29,004 bases of DNA, taken from the NCBI GenBank assembly GCA_035653595.1, contig DASRBO010000093.1:1-29004 (forward strand), given 5' to 3'. The notes under the pieces are model-generated. The model ran no database searches. It saw only the letters and a program-made list of their open reading frames with translations, and had not been told where the DNA came from. The stretch is from DASRBO01 sp035653595 (GTDB taxonomy: Bacteria; Actinomycetota; Acidimicrobiia; Acidimicrobiales; JAJPHE01). The first letter of the stretch is position 1. The number at the start of each line of letters is the position of its first letter. The position numbers were made by a program, and so were the translations under genes. Positions 17,788 to 24,921 of the stretch are shown here, piece after piece.

Positions 17788-18498
17788 CTGACCGTTGGCG
17801 GCCGGGGCCGCCGCGGTGCGCCTTCCCACCCGCTGGACCGAGCTGTGGGGCACGTACCAGACCGTGCCCTCCGCGTCGCGCAGTCGGGTTATGCGCAGGC
17901 TGATGCCCTCGACCACTCCGGTGGCCAGGCCGGTGTCGATCACGTCGCCCACCCCGTACTGGTCCTCGACCAGCATGAAGAGGCCGGTGAGGAAGTCCTT
18001 CACCAGGGTCTGGGCGCCGAAGCCCACCGCCACCCCGGCGATGCCCGCCCCCGCCAGCAGGGGCCCCAGGCTGATGCCGATCTCGCCCAACAGCGTGGCC
18101 ACGGCGATGGTCCAGATGGAGAAGCTGGCCACGCTGCGCAGCAGGGACCCGATGGTGGCGGCCCGCTGAGCGGAGCGGGGGGCGGGCAGGTGTCCCTCGA
18201 CCCGCCGCCGACGCAGCCGCAGCCGGTGCAGCTCGGGGGACTCCATGCCGGCCACCAGGCGGTTGATGGCCCGACGGGCGGCCAGGTGGGCGACCAGGGC
18301 GACCCCGATCACCACCACGATCTTGAGCGGCCGGGTGACGATGAGGTCGGCCAGCCGGGCGAGGGTCTGGCTGTGGGTGAGGCGGAAGACCACCACGCAG
18401 GCCCCGTTGGTGACCGACCCGCAGGCCTGGGACTCGGTCACCGGGTGCACGGCCGCGGTGACGGCCAGCAGGGGAGCACCCAGGACGCCGGTCGCCAT
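17767..18498 (-). CDS. MscS-family mechanosensitive channel, short C-terminus
   Basis: This 243-residue membrane protein has the MscS pore-lining region and beta domain: GAGIAGVAVGFGAQTLVKDFLTG, then EDQYGVGDVI and RITRLRDAEGTVWYVPHSSV. At least two more hydrophobic helices precede them. The family normally continues about 100 residues past VPNG to form the cytoplasmic vestibule. Here only an Ala/Arg-rich tail of about 20 residues follows, and the stop lies beside the ligase remnant, so truncation is suspected. ATG 18498 is chosen because a minus-strand TACGGT box (18512 to 18507) ends 8 nt upstream, fitting a leaderless start. The frame is open up to 18591 but reads as low-complexity Arg/Gly. 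Whether the short protein gates is unknown. Confidence 0.8.
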   Translation of the reverse strand: MATGVLGAPLLAVTAAVHPVTESQACGSVTNGACVVVFRLTHSQTLARLADLIVTRPLKIVVVIGVALVAHLAARRAINRLVAGMESPELHRLRLRRRRVEGHLPAPRSAQRAATIGSLLRSVASFSIWTIAVATLLGEIGISLGPLLAGAGIAGVAVGFGAQTLVKDFLTGLFMLVEDQYGVGDVIDTGLATGVVEGISLRITRLRDAEGTVWYVPHSSVQRVGRRTAAAPAANGQDRPALS

Positions 18499-18506
18499 GG
18501 CCGGGA

Positions 18507-18579
18507 ACCGTACCCGGACACCCCGCCGGCCCCCTCCGCGAGCCGCCGGGCCGGGCGGCCGGCCGGCTCCCCGTAACCT
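18507..18579. promoter_or_regulatory. Divergent -10 boxes, mscS and rodA-like genes
   Basis: TACGGT on the minus strand (18512 to 18507) ends 8 nt before the mscS ATG. TAACCT on the plus strand (18574-18579) ends 10 nt before the rodA-like ATG. Both match TANNNT at a spacing expected for leaderless or near-leaderless transcripts. No -35 boxes or Shine-Dalgarno sequences are obvious. Confidence 0.45.
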
Positions 18580-18589
18580 GAACGCCGCC

Positions 18590-19726
18590 ATGCCCTCGGT
18601 CCTCGACCCGCGCCCCAGCCCCTTCCGGCGCTACCTGCAGCACGTCGACGTGCTGCTGCTGGGGGCGACGGTGACGGTGTCGCTGATCGGGGTGGTCATG
18701 GTGTACTCGGCCACCCGGACCAAGCTGGCCTCCCTGGGTCTCGACCCCCATCAGTACCTCAAGCACCAGGCTCTTTTCGTGGTGCTGGGCATCCTGGCCA
18801 TGCTCGTGTGCATGGCGGTCGACTACCACCACTTCGAGGAGCTCGGGCTGCTCGCCTACGGGGCGGTGGTGTTCCTCCTGCTGGCGGTCATGTCGCCCAT
18901 CGGCAGCCGGGCCCTGGGCTCGCAGCGCTGGTTCCAGATCGGCTCGTTCCAGCTGCAGCCGTCGGCGTTCGCCATCCTCGCCCTCATCCTGGCGGCGGCG
19001 TCGGTGATCCGCCGGACCGAGGGGGCCCTCGACGGTCGCGCCCTGGTCCGCCTGCTGGTCCTGGGGGCGGTGCCGGTGGGGCTGGTGGTCATCCAGCCCG
19101 ACCTCGGCACCGCCATCACCCTGGGGTGCGTGCTTGGCACCATCCTGGTCATCGCCGGGGTCAGGGGGCGGTACCTGGCCGCCCTGGCCGTGCTGGTGGT
19201 CCTGGCCGTGCTGGCCGGGGTCCACCTGGGGCTGCTCAAGCACTACCAGGTCCAGCGACTCACCGCCTTCATCAACCAGAACGCCGCCTCGGGCCAGGCC
19301 GGCTACAACCTCAAGGAGTCCAAGATCGCCATCGGGGCCGGCGGCCTGGTCGGCAAGGGGCTGTTCCACGGCCCCCAGACCAACCTGCAGTACGTGCCCG
19401 AGCAGCAGACCGACTTCATCTTCACCGCCGTCGGCGAGCAGCTCGGTTTCGCCGGCGCCGCCAGCCTCCTCGCCCTGTTCGGGGTCATCGTATGGAGGGT
19501 GTGGCGCACCGCCCAGCTGGCCTACGACACCTTCGGGGCCATGCTGTGCGCCGGGGTCCTGGGCTACGTGGCCTTCTCGGTGTTCCAGAACGCCGGCATG
19601 ACGATGGGCATCATGCCGATCACCGGCATACCGCTGCCGCTGGTGAGCTACGGGGGCTCCTCCACCATCGCCACCTTCGCCGCCGTCGGCCTGGTGCTAA
19701 GCGTCGGCATGCGCAGGTTCCGTTGA
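18590..19726 (+). CDS. rodA: RodA-like SEDS glycosyltransferase
   Basis: A 378-residue polytopic membrane protein of the SEDS family (RodA/FtsW), which polymerises lipid II into glycan strands with a class B PBP. About ten hydrophobic helices are visible. Family landmarks include IQPDLGTAITL (168-178), SKIAIGAGGLVGKGLFHG (244-261), PEQQTDFIFTAVGEQLGF (270-287) and GIPLPLVSYGGSS (346-358). The loop normally reading x-D-P-x-G-x-GY is INQNAASGQAGY here, with Ala233 where the conserved Asp is expected. The usual QPSE-x-x-K motif reads QPSAFAI (123-129), so Glu and Lys are both absent. The start is set by MPSVLDPRPS after the TAACCT box. No class B PBP gene lies nearby. Confidence 0.88.
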   Translation: MPSVLDPRPSPFRRYLQHVDVLLLGATVTVSLIGVVMVYSATRTKLASLGLDPHQYLKHQALFVVLGILAMLVCMAVDYHHFEELGLLAYGAVVFLLLAVMSPIGSRALGSQRWFQIGSFQLQPSAFAILALILAAASVIRRTEGALDGRALVRLLVLGAVPVGLVVIQPDLGTAITLGCVLGTILVIAGVRGRYLAALAVLVVLAVLAGVHLGLLKHYQVQRLTAFINQNAASGQAGYNLKESKIAIGAGGLVGKGLFHGPQTNLQYVPEQQTDFIFTAVGEQLGFAGAASLLALFGVIVWRVWRTAQLAYDTFGAMLCAGVLGYVAFSVFQNAGMTMGIMPITGIPLPLVSYGGSSTIATFAAVGLVLSVGMRRFR

Positions 19727-19760
19727 CTGCCTTGCCGGGGCCGGCGGGTCGGGAGCGGGC

Positions 19761-20426
19761 TTGATCGCCCTCGAGGTCGCCGGCGTGCAGGTCGACCTCC
19801 CCTCGCCCCACCCGGTGATGGTGTTGGCAGAGAAGGGCGGCAGCCGGTACCTGTACATCCCCATCGGGTTCCCCGAGGCCACCGCCATCACCGCCGCCCT
19901 GCGCGGCGTCACCTACGCCCGGCCCATGACCCACGACCTGTTCGTGGACGTCCTCACCAGCTTCGGCCTGACCGTGGAGCGGGCGGTGATTTCCGCCGTG
20001 CGCCAGGGGACCTTCTACGCCCACCTCGATCTGCTCGGCCCCGACGACGCCCGCCACACCGTCACCTGCCGGCCCTCCGACGCCGTCGCCCTGGCCCTGC
20101 GCCTGCCCGGCCCGGTGCCGCTGCTCGTCCTCGAGGACGTCCTGTCGGTCCACGGCACGGGGGGACCGGCCGGGGAGACCCGGCCCTCAGGCCAGGGCGA
20201 CCTGGCGGGCGGGGGCGGGGGCGGAGACCTGCTCGTGGGAGAGGCGCACCAACAGGGCGATGATGATGTAGTTGGAGATGAGCGAGGAGCCGCCGTAGGC
20301 GACGAAGGGCAGGGTCACCCCGGTGACCGGCAGGAGGCGGACCACACCGGCCATGATGAAGAAGGCCTGGAACCCGACAATGGCGGTGAGACCGGCCGCC
20401 AGCAACTTGGGGAACTCCGCCCGTGA
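19761..20426 (+). CDS. DUF151 (bifunctional nuclease family) protein with antisense extension
   Basis: The first 135 or so residues are a complete DUF151 domain (GGSRYLYIPIGFPEATAITAAL, MTHDLFVDVLTSFGL and CRPSDAVALALRL). Members have been described as bifunctional DNase/RNase; the role in actinobacteria is unclear. The start is TTG 19761 with GGGAG seven or so bases before it, 34 nt after the rodA-like gene, so the two may be co-transcribed. The family normally ends near LSVHG. Here no stop comes until 20426, which adds about 85 acidic, Gly-rich residues read entirely opposite the 3' end of the convergent SEDS gene. The extension has no domain character and may be an accident of a lost stop. 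Confidence 0.82.
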   Translation: MIALEVAGVQVDLPSPHPVMVLAEKGGSRYLYIPIGFPEATAITAALRGVTYARPMTHDLFVDVLTSFGLTVERAVISAVRQGTFYAHLDLLGPDDARHTVTCRPSDAVALALRLPGPVPLLVLEDVLSVHGTGGPAGETRPSGQGDLAGGGGGGDLLVGEAHQQGDDDVVGDERGAAVGDEGQGHPGDRQEADHTGHDEEGLEPDNGGETGRQQLGELRP

Positions 20427-21503
20427 CCGCAGGGCGATGCGCAGACCGGTGCCCACCAGCAGGACGAAGGCGATGAGCACCGCTGTCGTCCCCATCAGGC
20501 CGAGCTCCTCGCCGATAGCGGCGAATATGTAGTCACTCACCACCACCGGTATGAGCTGGGGCCGCCCCAGCCCCAGGCCGGTGCCGGCCACCCCGCCCGT
20601 GCCCATGGCGTAGAGGGCCTGCACCGCCTGGTAGCCGGAAGAGGTGGCATGAGGCCACGGGTTGATCCACACCGCGATGCGCTGGTGCACGTGGGAGAAC
20701 AGCTCGGAGGCGGCCACCGATCCCAGCACGAACAGGACCGCCCCTATCCCCAGGTAGACCGCCCGACCGGTGGCGATCCAGAGCAGGGCGATGAACAGCA
20801 CGAAGATCAGCAGCGAGAAGCCCACGTCGCGCTCGGCCGTCATCACCAGCATCGACATGGCCCACATAAGAACCAGCGGGCCGAAGGGCCTGGGGTCGGG
20901 CAGCAGCCGGTTCCCTATGCGCATCGACGGGCCCGCCAGCAGATCCCTCTTCTCCACCAGGTAGGAGGCGAAGAACACCGCCAGGGCTATCTTCGCCAGC
21001 TCGACCGGCTGGAAGGTGAGCGGCCCCAGCCGGACCCACAGCCGGGCCCCGTTGATGTTCTGGCCCAGCTTGGGGGCCAAGGGCATCAGCAAGAGGGCGA
21101 TACCGGCCAGGGCGATCAGGTAGCGGTACCGCTCGATGACCTGCAGCGGACGGATCACGGCGAGGGTCGCCACGTAGACCGCCACCCCGATGGCCGTCCA
21201 CATGGCCTGCAGGGCGGCCAGATGCGAGTCCAGCCGGGCGATGAACACCCATCCCACCCCGTTGAGGAGGGCGGCCAGCGGCAGGAGGATCGGGGTGGCG
21301 TCGGGGGCCAGTCGGCGGGTGCCGAGGTGGGCGGCCATGGTGAGGGCCAGCACCGCCACCAGGAACGGCACCGCGTTCGCCGGTATCGACGCCGTCCGCC
21401 CCAGCGAGGCGAGGACGTAGGCCCCCACGACGGCCACGTCGGCCAGCAGGAGCAGTCCCAGCTCGGTGGTGCGGCGGGTCAGAGGCGCCCTCGCCGTCAG
21501 CAT
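20187..21503 (-). CDS. FtsW/RodA/SpoVE-family SEDS protein
   Basis: A 438-residue SEDS protein with a longer N-terminal membrane part than the paralogue at 18590, as in actinobacterial RodA. Landmarks are QPVELAK (165-171, Glu168 and Lys171 present), AERDVGFSLLIF (223-234), a GTGGVAGTGLGLG segment, SDYIFAAIGEELGL and VTLPFVAYGGSS. The loop that carries a conserved Asp in E. coli FtsW and RodA reads INPWPHATSSGYQ (280-292), with His285 at the expected place. It is the last gene of a tight minus-strand operon, 12 nt after the flippase-like gene. It should polymerise glycan for elongation or division; which of the two cannot be told here. Its 3' end overlaps the DUF151 frame by 240 nt. Confidence 0.88.
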   Translation of the reverse strand: MLTARAPLTRRTTELGLLLLADVAVVGAYVLASLGRTASIPANAVPFLVAVLALTMAAHLGTRRLAPDATPILLPLAALLNGVGWVFIARLDSHLAALQAMWTAIGVAVYVATLAVIRPLQVIERYRYLIALAGIALLLMPLAPKLGQNINGARLWVRLGPLTFQPVELAKIALAVFFASYLVEKRDLLAGPSMRIGNRLLPDPRPFGPLVLMWAMSMLVMTAERDVGFSLLIFVLFIALLWIATGRAVYLGIGAVLFVLGSVAASELFSHVHQRIAVWINPWPHATSSGYQAVQALYAMGTGGVAGTGLGLGRPQLIPVVVSDYIFAAIGEELGLMGTTAVLIAFVLLVGTGLRIALRSRAEFPKLLAAGLTAIVGFQAFFIMAGVVRLLPVTGVTLPFVAYGGSSLISNYIIIALLVRLSHEQVSAPAPARQVALA

Positions 21504-21515
21504 CGGTTGCCGAGG

Positions 21516-22550
21516 CTACTGGGGGCCGGCGAGGCCCAGCTCCTCCGGGCGCAGCAGGCCACCCGGTCCCACCTTGAGGGTGAGGTAGGCCCCGGCCCCC
21601 GACGGGATGGGCAGCCAGAAGTTGACCAGCCGCCAGGCCAGCACCCCCAGCACGGCGACGCCCCGGGCGGTGCCGAAGCCGGTGAGGGACGGGATCAGCA
21701 CGCCCTCGACCACCCCCAGCCCTCCCGGGGTGATGGGGATGGCGGCCAGCACGTTGGCCAGCCCGTAGGCCACCAGCAGGCCGTCGAGGTCCACCCGGTG
21801 GCCGAAGGCGGCCACGAACAGCCACAGGGAGGCGGCGTCCAGCAGCCAGTTGGCGGCGGCCCACCCGACGGCCCGGCGCAGCAGGAGGCGGTCCGAGGCC
21901 AGGCTGTGCAGCCGGTCGGCCAGCCGGCGCACCTGGGCCTCCACCGTGTCGGGGGACAGCCGGGGGATCCGCCGGGCCACCGCCCGCAGCACCCCGATGG
22001 CCCGGTCCTCCCCCCTCGTCAGGGCGATGATCAGGGCGGCGAAGAAGGCGAAGAGGAGCACGCCCAGGATGGCGGCGATCAGGTACACCGGGTTGAACCC
22101 CCGCAGCGGGATAGAGACCAGCAGCCCCAGCCACAACATGATGTTGAGCACCACCGCCGAGCCCAGGCCCTGGGTGGCCAGGGCGAAACCGGTGTCGGCC
22201 CGGTCCATGCCGCTGGCGGTGAAGAGCCGGTAGCCCAGGCTGGTTCCCGCCGCCGTTCCCCCCGGCACCACGTGGCTCACCGACAGGGTGGCCAGGTTGA
22301 TGCGGAAGATGACGTGAAGGGGTGGGCGATGGGGGGGCAGCAACGACCGGGTGAGGAGGGAGTAGGCCACCAGCGACGCCACCTCGACCACCACGCCGGC
22401 GGCGGCGTAGAAGGGGTTGGCCTGGCTCACCAGGTGGACCGCCTTGCGGGCCCCGGCCACCTGGGGCAGCACCAGGTACTCGACGACGGCCGCCAGGACC
22501 AGCACGCTCACCAGGCGGCGGACGGTCTTGGGCAACGGGATCCGGACCAC
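21516..22550 (-). CDS. Flippase-like membrane protein (LPG synthase TM-domain family)
   Basis: This 344-residue polytopic protein matches the lysylphosphatidylglycerol synthetase transmembrane-domain family, without the soluble aminoacyl-transfer domain. Family hallmarks are SHVVPGGTAAGTSLGYRL (92-109) and ITPGGLGVVEG towards the C-terminus. Seven or eight hydrophobic helices are seen. Relatives have been proposed to flip lipids or lipid-linked sugars, but most are uncharacterised. The start is GTG 22550, 3 nt after the ATPase stop, and the SEDS gene follows 12 nt later. The context suggests work on a cell-wall precursor or envelope lipid; that is inference. Confidence 0.85.
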   Translation of the reverse strand: MVRIPLPKTVRRLVSVLVLAAVVEYLVLPQVAGARKAVHLVSQANPFYAAAGVVVEVASLVAYSLLTRSLLPPHRPPLHVIFRINLATLSVSHVVPGGTAAGTSLGYRLFTASGMDRADTGFALATQGLGSAVVLNIMLWLGLLVSIPLRGFNPVYLIAAILGVLLFAFFAALIIALTRGEDRAIGVLRAVARRIPRLSPDTVEAQVRRLADRLHSLASDRLLLRRAVGWAAANWLLDAASLWLFVAAFGHRVDLDGLLVAYGLANVLAAIPITPGGLGVVEGVLIPSLTGFGTARGVAVLGVLAWRLVNFWLPIPSGAGAYLTLKVGPGGLLRPEELGLAGPQ

Positions 22551-22553
22551 GGT

Positions 22554-23351
22554 TCAGACAGCGTGGCAGGCCCAGCGGCCCCGGTGGCCGACCACTTCGA
22601 GGGCCAGGCCGAAGGTGGCGCTGAGGTTCTCCGAGGTGAGGGTGTCGGCCAGGGGACCACCAGCTACCACCCGGCCCCGGCGCAGGAGGAGCAGGTGGGT
22701 GAAACCGCCTGGTATCTCCTCCACGTGATGGGTGACCAGCACCATGGGCGGGCACCCGGCATCGGCGGCCAGGGCACCCAGGCGGGAGGCCAGCGCCTCC
22801 CTGGCCCCCAGGTCCAGCCCGGCGTTGGGCTCGTCCAGCAGGACCAGCTCGGGTCGGGCGACCAGGGCGCGGGCCAGCTGCACCTGCTGGCGCTCGCCCT
22901 CGGACAGGGTGGCGAAGGGGTGGTCGGCCAGGGCGCCCACCCCGCCGGCGGCCATCAGCTCGGCCGCCCGCCGGCGGTCGGCGGGGGAGTAGTGGTGCCA
23001 CCAGGTCTCCAGGGCGCCGTGGAGGCCGGACATGACCACGTCGATGGCGGCCAGGTCGGGCCGAATCTTCTTCGACAGCTCGGCGCTGGTGAGGCCGAGG
23101 CGCTCCCGCAGCTGGCGGACGTCGACCCGCCCCAGGCGGCGCCCGAGGATGTCCACCGTGCCCGCCGCCGGGTGCAGGTAGCCGGCGGCCAGGTTGAGCA
23201 GGGTCGTCTTGCCCGACCCGTTCGATCCCAGCACCACCCAGCGCTGGTCCGGCTCCACCACCCAGTCCACGTCCTGCAGGACCACGGCGCCGCCCCGGAC
23301 CACGACCACGCCGTGGAGGGCGAGCGCCGGCGGGGTCGCCCGGTCGCTCAC
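22554..23351 (-). CDS. Stand-alone ABC ATPase (YlmA-like)
   Basis: A 265-residue ABC ATPase with all nucleotide-binding motifs: Walker A GSNGSGKT (42-49), signature LSEGE (149-153), Walker B LVLLDE (169-174), DEPNAGLDLGARE and the switch HHVEEIP. LSEGERQQV and the HHVEEIP segment recall the YlmA/ModF-like group, whose partners are often unknown. No ABC permease is encoded within several kilobases. It heads an operon with the flippase-like and SEDS genes. GTG 23351 lies 8 nt after a minus-strand TACCTT box (23365 to 23360), suggesting a leaderless start. It could serve an importer encoded elsewhere or work with the adjacent membrane protein. Confidence 0.88.
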   Translation of the reverse strand: MSDRATPPALALHGVVVVRGGAVVLQDVDWVVEPDQRWVVLGSNGSGKTTLLNLAAGYLHPAAGTVDILGRRLGRVDVRQLRERLGLTSAELSKKIRPDLAAIDVVMSGLHGALETWWHHYSPADRRRAAELMAAGGVGALADHPFATLSEGERQQVQLARALVARPELVLLDEPNAGLDLGAREALASRLGALAADAGCPPMVLVTHHVEEIPGGFTHLLLLRRGRVVAGGPLADTLTSENLSATFGLALEVVGHRGRWACHAV

Positions 23352-23359
23352 GGCCCGGC

Positions 23360-23426
23360 AAGGTAGCGGGCCGGCAACGCCGCCGGCCGGCGGGGTAGCG
23401 GGCTGGCAACCTCGCCCACCTACACT
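23360..23426. promoter_or_regulatory. Divergent promoter with 17-nt direct repeat
   Basis: GGTAGCGGGCCGGCAAC (23362-23378) recurs at 23394-23410 with one change, 32 bp apart (three helical turns). The first copy overlaps the minus-strand -10 TACCTT of the ATPase operon. The plus-strand -10 TACACT (23421-23426) ends 7 nt before the mannosyltransferase GTG. The repeat could bind a regulator of both transcripts. Confidence 0.5.
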
Positions 23427-23433
23427 GCCGCCC

Positions 23434-24195
23434 GTGCGTGCCCTGGTCGTGATGCCGACCTACAACGAGGCGGCCAACATCGAGGCCGCCCTGAGCGCCG
23501 TCCGGGTCGCCGCCTCCGAGGCCCATGTGCTGGTGGTCGACGACGGCAGCCCCGACGGGACCGCCGATCTGGCCGAGGCGGTGGCCGGCCGGCTGGGGTC
23601 GATCACCGTCATGCGGCGCAATGCCAAGGGCGGTCTGGGCAACGCCTACCGGGCCGGGTTCGAGTGGGGCCTGCGCAACGGCTACCAGGCGTTGGTGGAG
23701 ATGGACTCCGATCTCTCCCACGACCCCGCCGCCCTGCCGGACATCCTCGGGGGCCTCGGCCGGGCCAACCTCGTCATCGGCTCGCGCTATGTCCCGGGGG
23801 GCTCGATTCCGCAGTGGGCCTGGCACCGGCGGCTGCTGTCGGAGGCCGGCAACCGTTACGCCGCGGTCATGCTCGGCATGAAGGTGAAGGACCTCACCTC
23901 CGGCTACCGGGCCTACGACGCCGGCACCCTGGGCCGGATAGACCTGGGCCGGGTCAGGGCCGACGGTTACGGCTTCCAGATCGAGATGGCCTACCGGGCC
24001 GCCCGGGCGGGGGCCACGGTGGTGGAGGTTCCCATCCGGTTCGTGGACCGGGTCGAGGGCCAGTCCAAGATGTCGATGCGCACCATCGTGGAGGCGCTCG
24101 TCCTCGTTACCGGCTGGGGTTTGCGCCGGCTCCTCTCAGGCCGGGGCTCGGTGCCCCAGGCCGTGGTCCCGCAGCGGTCCGACCTGCCAACCTGA
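23434..24195 (+). CDS. Polyprenol monophosphomannose synthase (GT2)
   Basis: This 253-residue family 2 glycosyltransferase should transfer mannose from GDP-mannose to polyprenyl phosphate, like the catalytic domain of mycobacterial Ppm1. Visible motifs are VMPTYNEAANIE (6-17), VVDDGSPDGTAD (34-45), the metal-binding EMDSDLSHDP (89-98), IGSRYVPGG, and the C-terminal VPIRFVDRVEGQSKMS. There is no membrane domain, so it acts at the cytoplasmic face and needs a separate anchor. The GTG start is supported by a TACACT -10 ending 7 nt earlier, with transcription expected to begin at or next to the start codon. The last 60 nt overlap the convergent deacetylase gene. The product could feed protein or lipoglycan mannosylation. 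Confidence 0.9.
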   Translation: MRALVVMPTYNEAANIEAALSAVRVAASEAHVLVVDDGSPDGTADLAEAVAGRLGSITVMRRNAKGGLGNAYRAGFEWGLRNGYQALVEMDSDLSHDPAALPDILGGLGRANLVIGSRYVPGGSIPQWAWHRRLLSEAGNRYAAVMLGMKVKDLTSGYRAYDAGTLGRIDLGRVRADGYGFQIEMAYRAARAGATVVEVPIRFVDRVEGQSKMSMRTIVEALVLVTGWGLRRLLSGRGSVPQAVVPQRSDLPT

Positions 24196-24894
24196 GGCGG
24201 CGAAGCGCTCGGCCAGCTGGGGCAGCGCCTCCACCGTCGAGTGCCACGACCCCGGATCCGAGGTGCAGTCCGAGTCGTGCAGCAGGACGGTCGCCCCCGG
24301 GCGCAGGTCGGCCTCGACGTCGGCCAGCACCGACTCGGCGGTGGCCTCGAGGCGCCAGTCCCGTCCCCAGCAGGTCCACAGCACCGGGCGCAGGCCCAGC
24401 CGGCGGCACGCCCACAGGCCGGAGGCGGCCATGATCCCGTAGGGGGGGCGGAACCACGTCACCCCCTCGCCGGTGGCCCGCTCCACCGTGGCGGCGGCCC
24501 GCTGCAGGTCGCTCATGACCCGGCTGGGCGGCCGGCGCAGCTCGGAGAGGTGGATCTGGCCGTGCACGGCCACCTCGTGGCCGGCCCCGGCCACCTCGGC
24601 GGCCAGGCCGGGGGCAGCTTCGACCATGGCCCCGAGCATGAAGAAGGTCGCCTTCCACCCAAGGCGGTCGAGGGCCTCCAGCACCGCCGGGGTGGACGCC
24701 GGATCGGGACCGTCGTCGAAGGTGAGGGCCACGTGGTCGGACCGGCCCAGACCGGCCAGCACCGGGGTGAGGCGCAGGCGCACACCGGGTACCGCCACCA
24801 CTGACGGAGCCGCATTCAGGAGCCAGGCCGAACCGGCCGCAGCCCCCGCCGCCAGCAGCGCCCGTCCTCTCACCGCGGTCGCGCCCCGCACCAC
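24136..24894 (-). CDS. Polysaccharide deacetylase (NodB homology)
   Basis: A 252-residue carbohydrate esterase family 4 protein with an N-terminal hydrophobic segment (residues 11-30) that exports or anchors it. The five NodB motifs are readable: TFDDGP (58-63, Asp60 and Asp61), HGQIH (metal ligands His111 and His115), RPPYG (149-153), WGRDW (176-180) and LLHDSD (catalytic-type His206). All key residues are present. It should remove N-acetyl groups from a wall or capsule glycan. The start is GTG 24894, or the adjacent GTG 24891. The C-terminus (GPLRDHGLGHRAP) is encoded opposite the 3' end of the mannosyltransferase gene. Confidence 0.9.
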   Translation of the reverse strand: MVRGATAVRGRALLAAGAAAGSAWLLNAAPSVVAVPGVRLRLTPVLAGLGRSDHVALTFDDGPDPASTPAVLEALDRLGWKATFFMLGAMVEAAPGLAAEVAGAGHEVAVHGQIHLSELRRPPSRVMSDLQRAAATVERATGEGVTWFRPPYGIMAASGLWACRRLGLRPVLWTCWGRDWRLEATAESVLADVEADLRPGATVLLHDSDCTSDPGSWHSTVEALPQLAERFAASGWQVGPLRDHGLGHRAPA

Positions 24895-24921
24895 CGCCGG
24901 CGGCCGGGCCCGTATCTTCGG

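Noticed and set aside
20649..23366. Open frame of about 900 codons on the plus strand opposite the same operon
   Set aside because: The composition is His/Gln/Gly-rich with no domain, and it lies antisense to recognised genes.
20533..23826. Open frame of about 1100 codons on the minus strand across the envelope operon
   Set aside because: It is a shadow created by high GC. The translation is Pro/Gly/Arg-rich without domains, while another frame of the same strand holds three well-conserved proteins.
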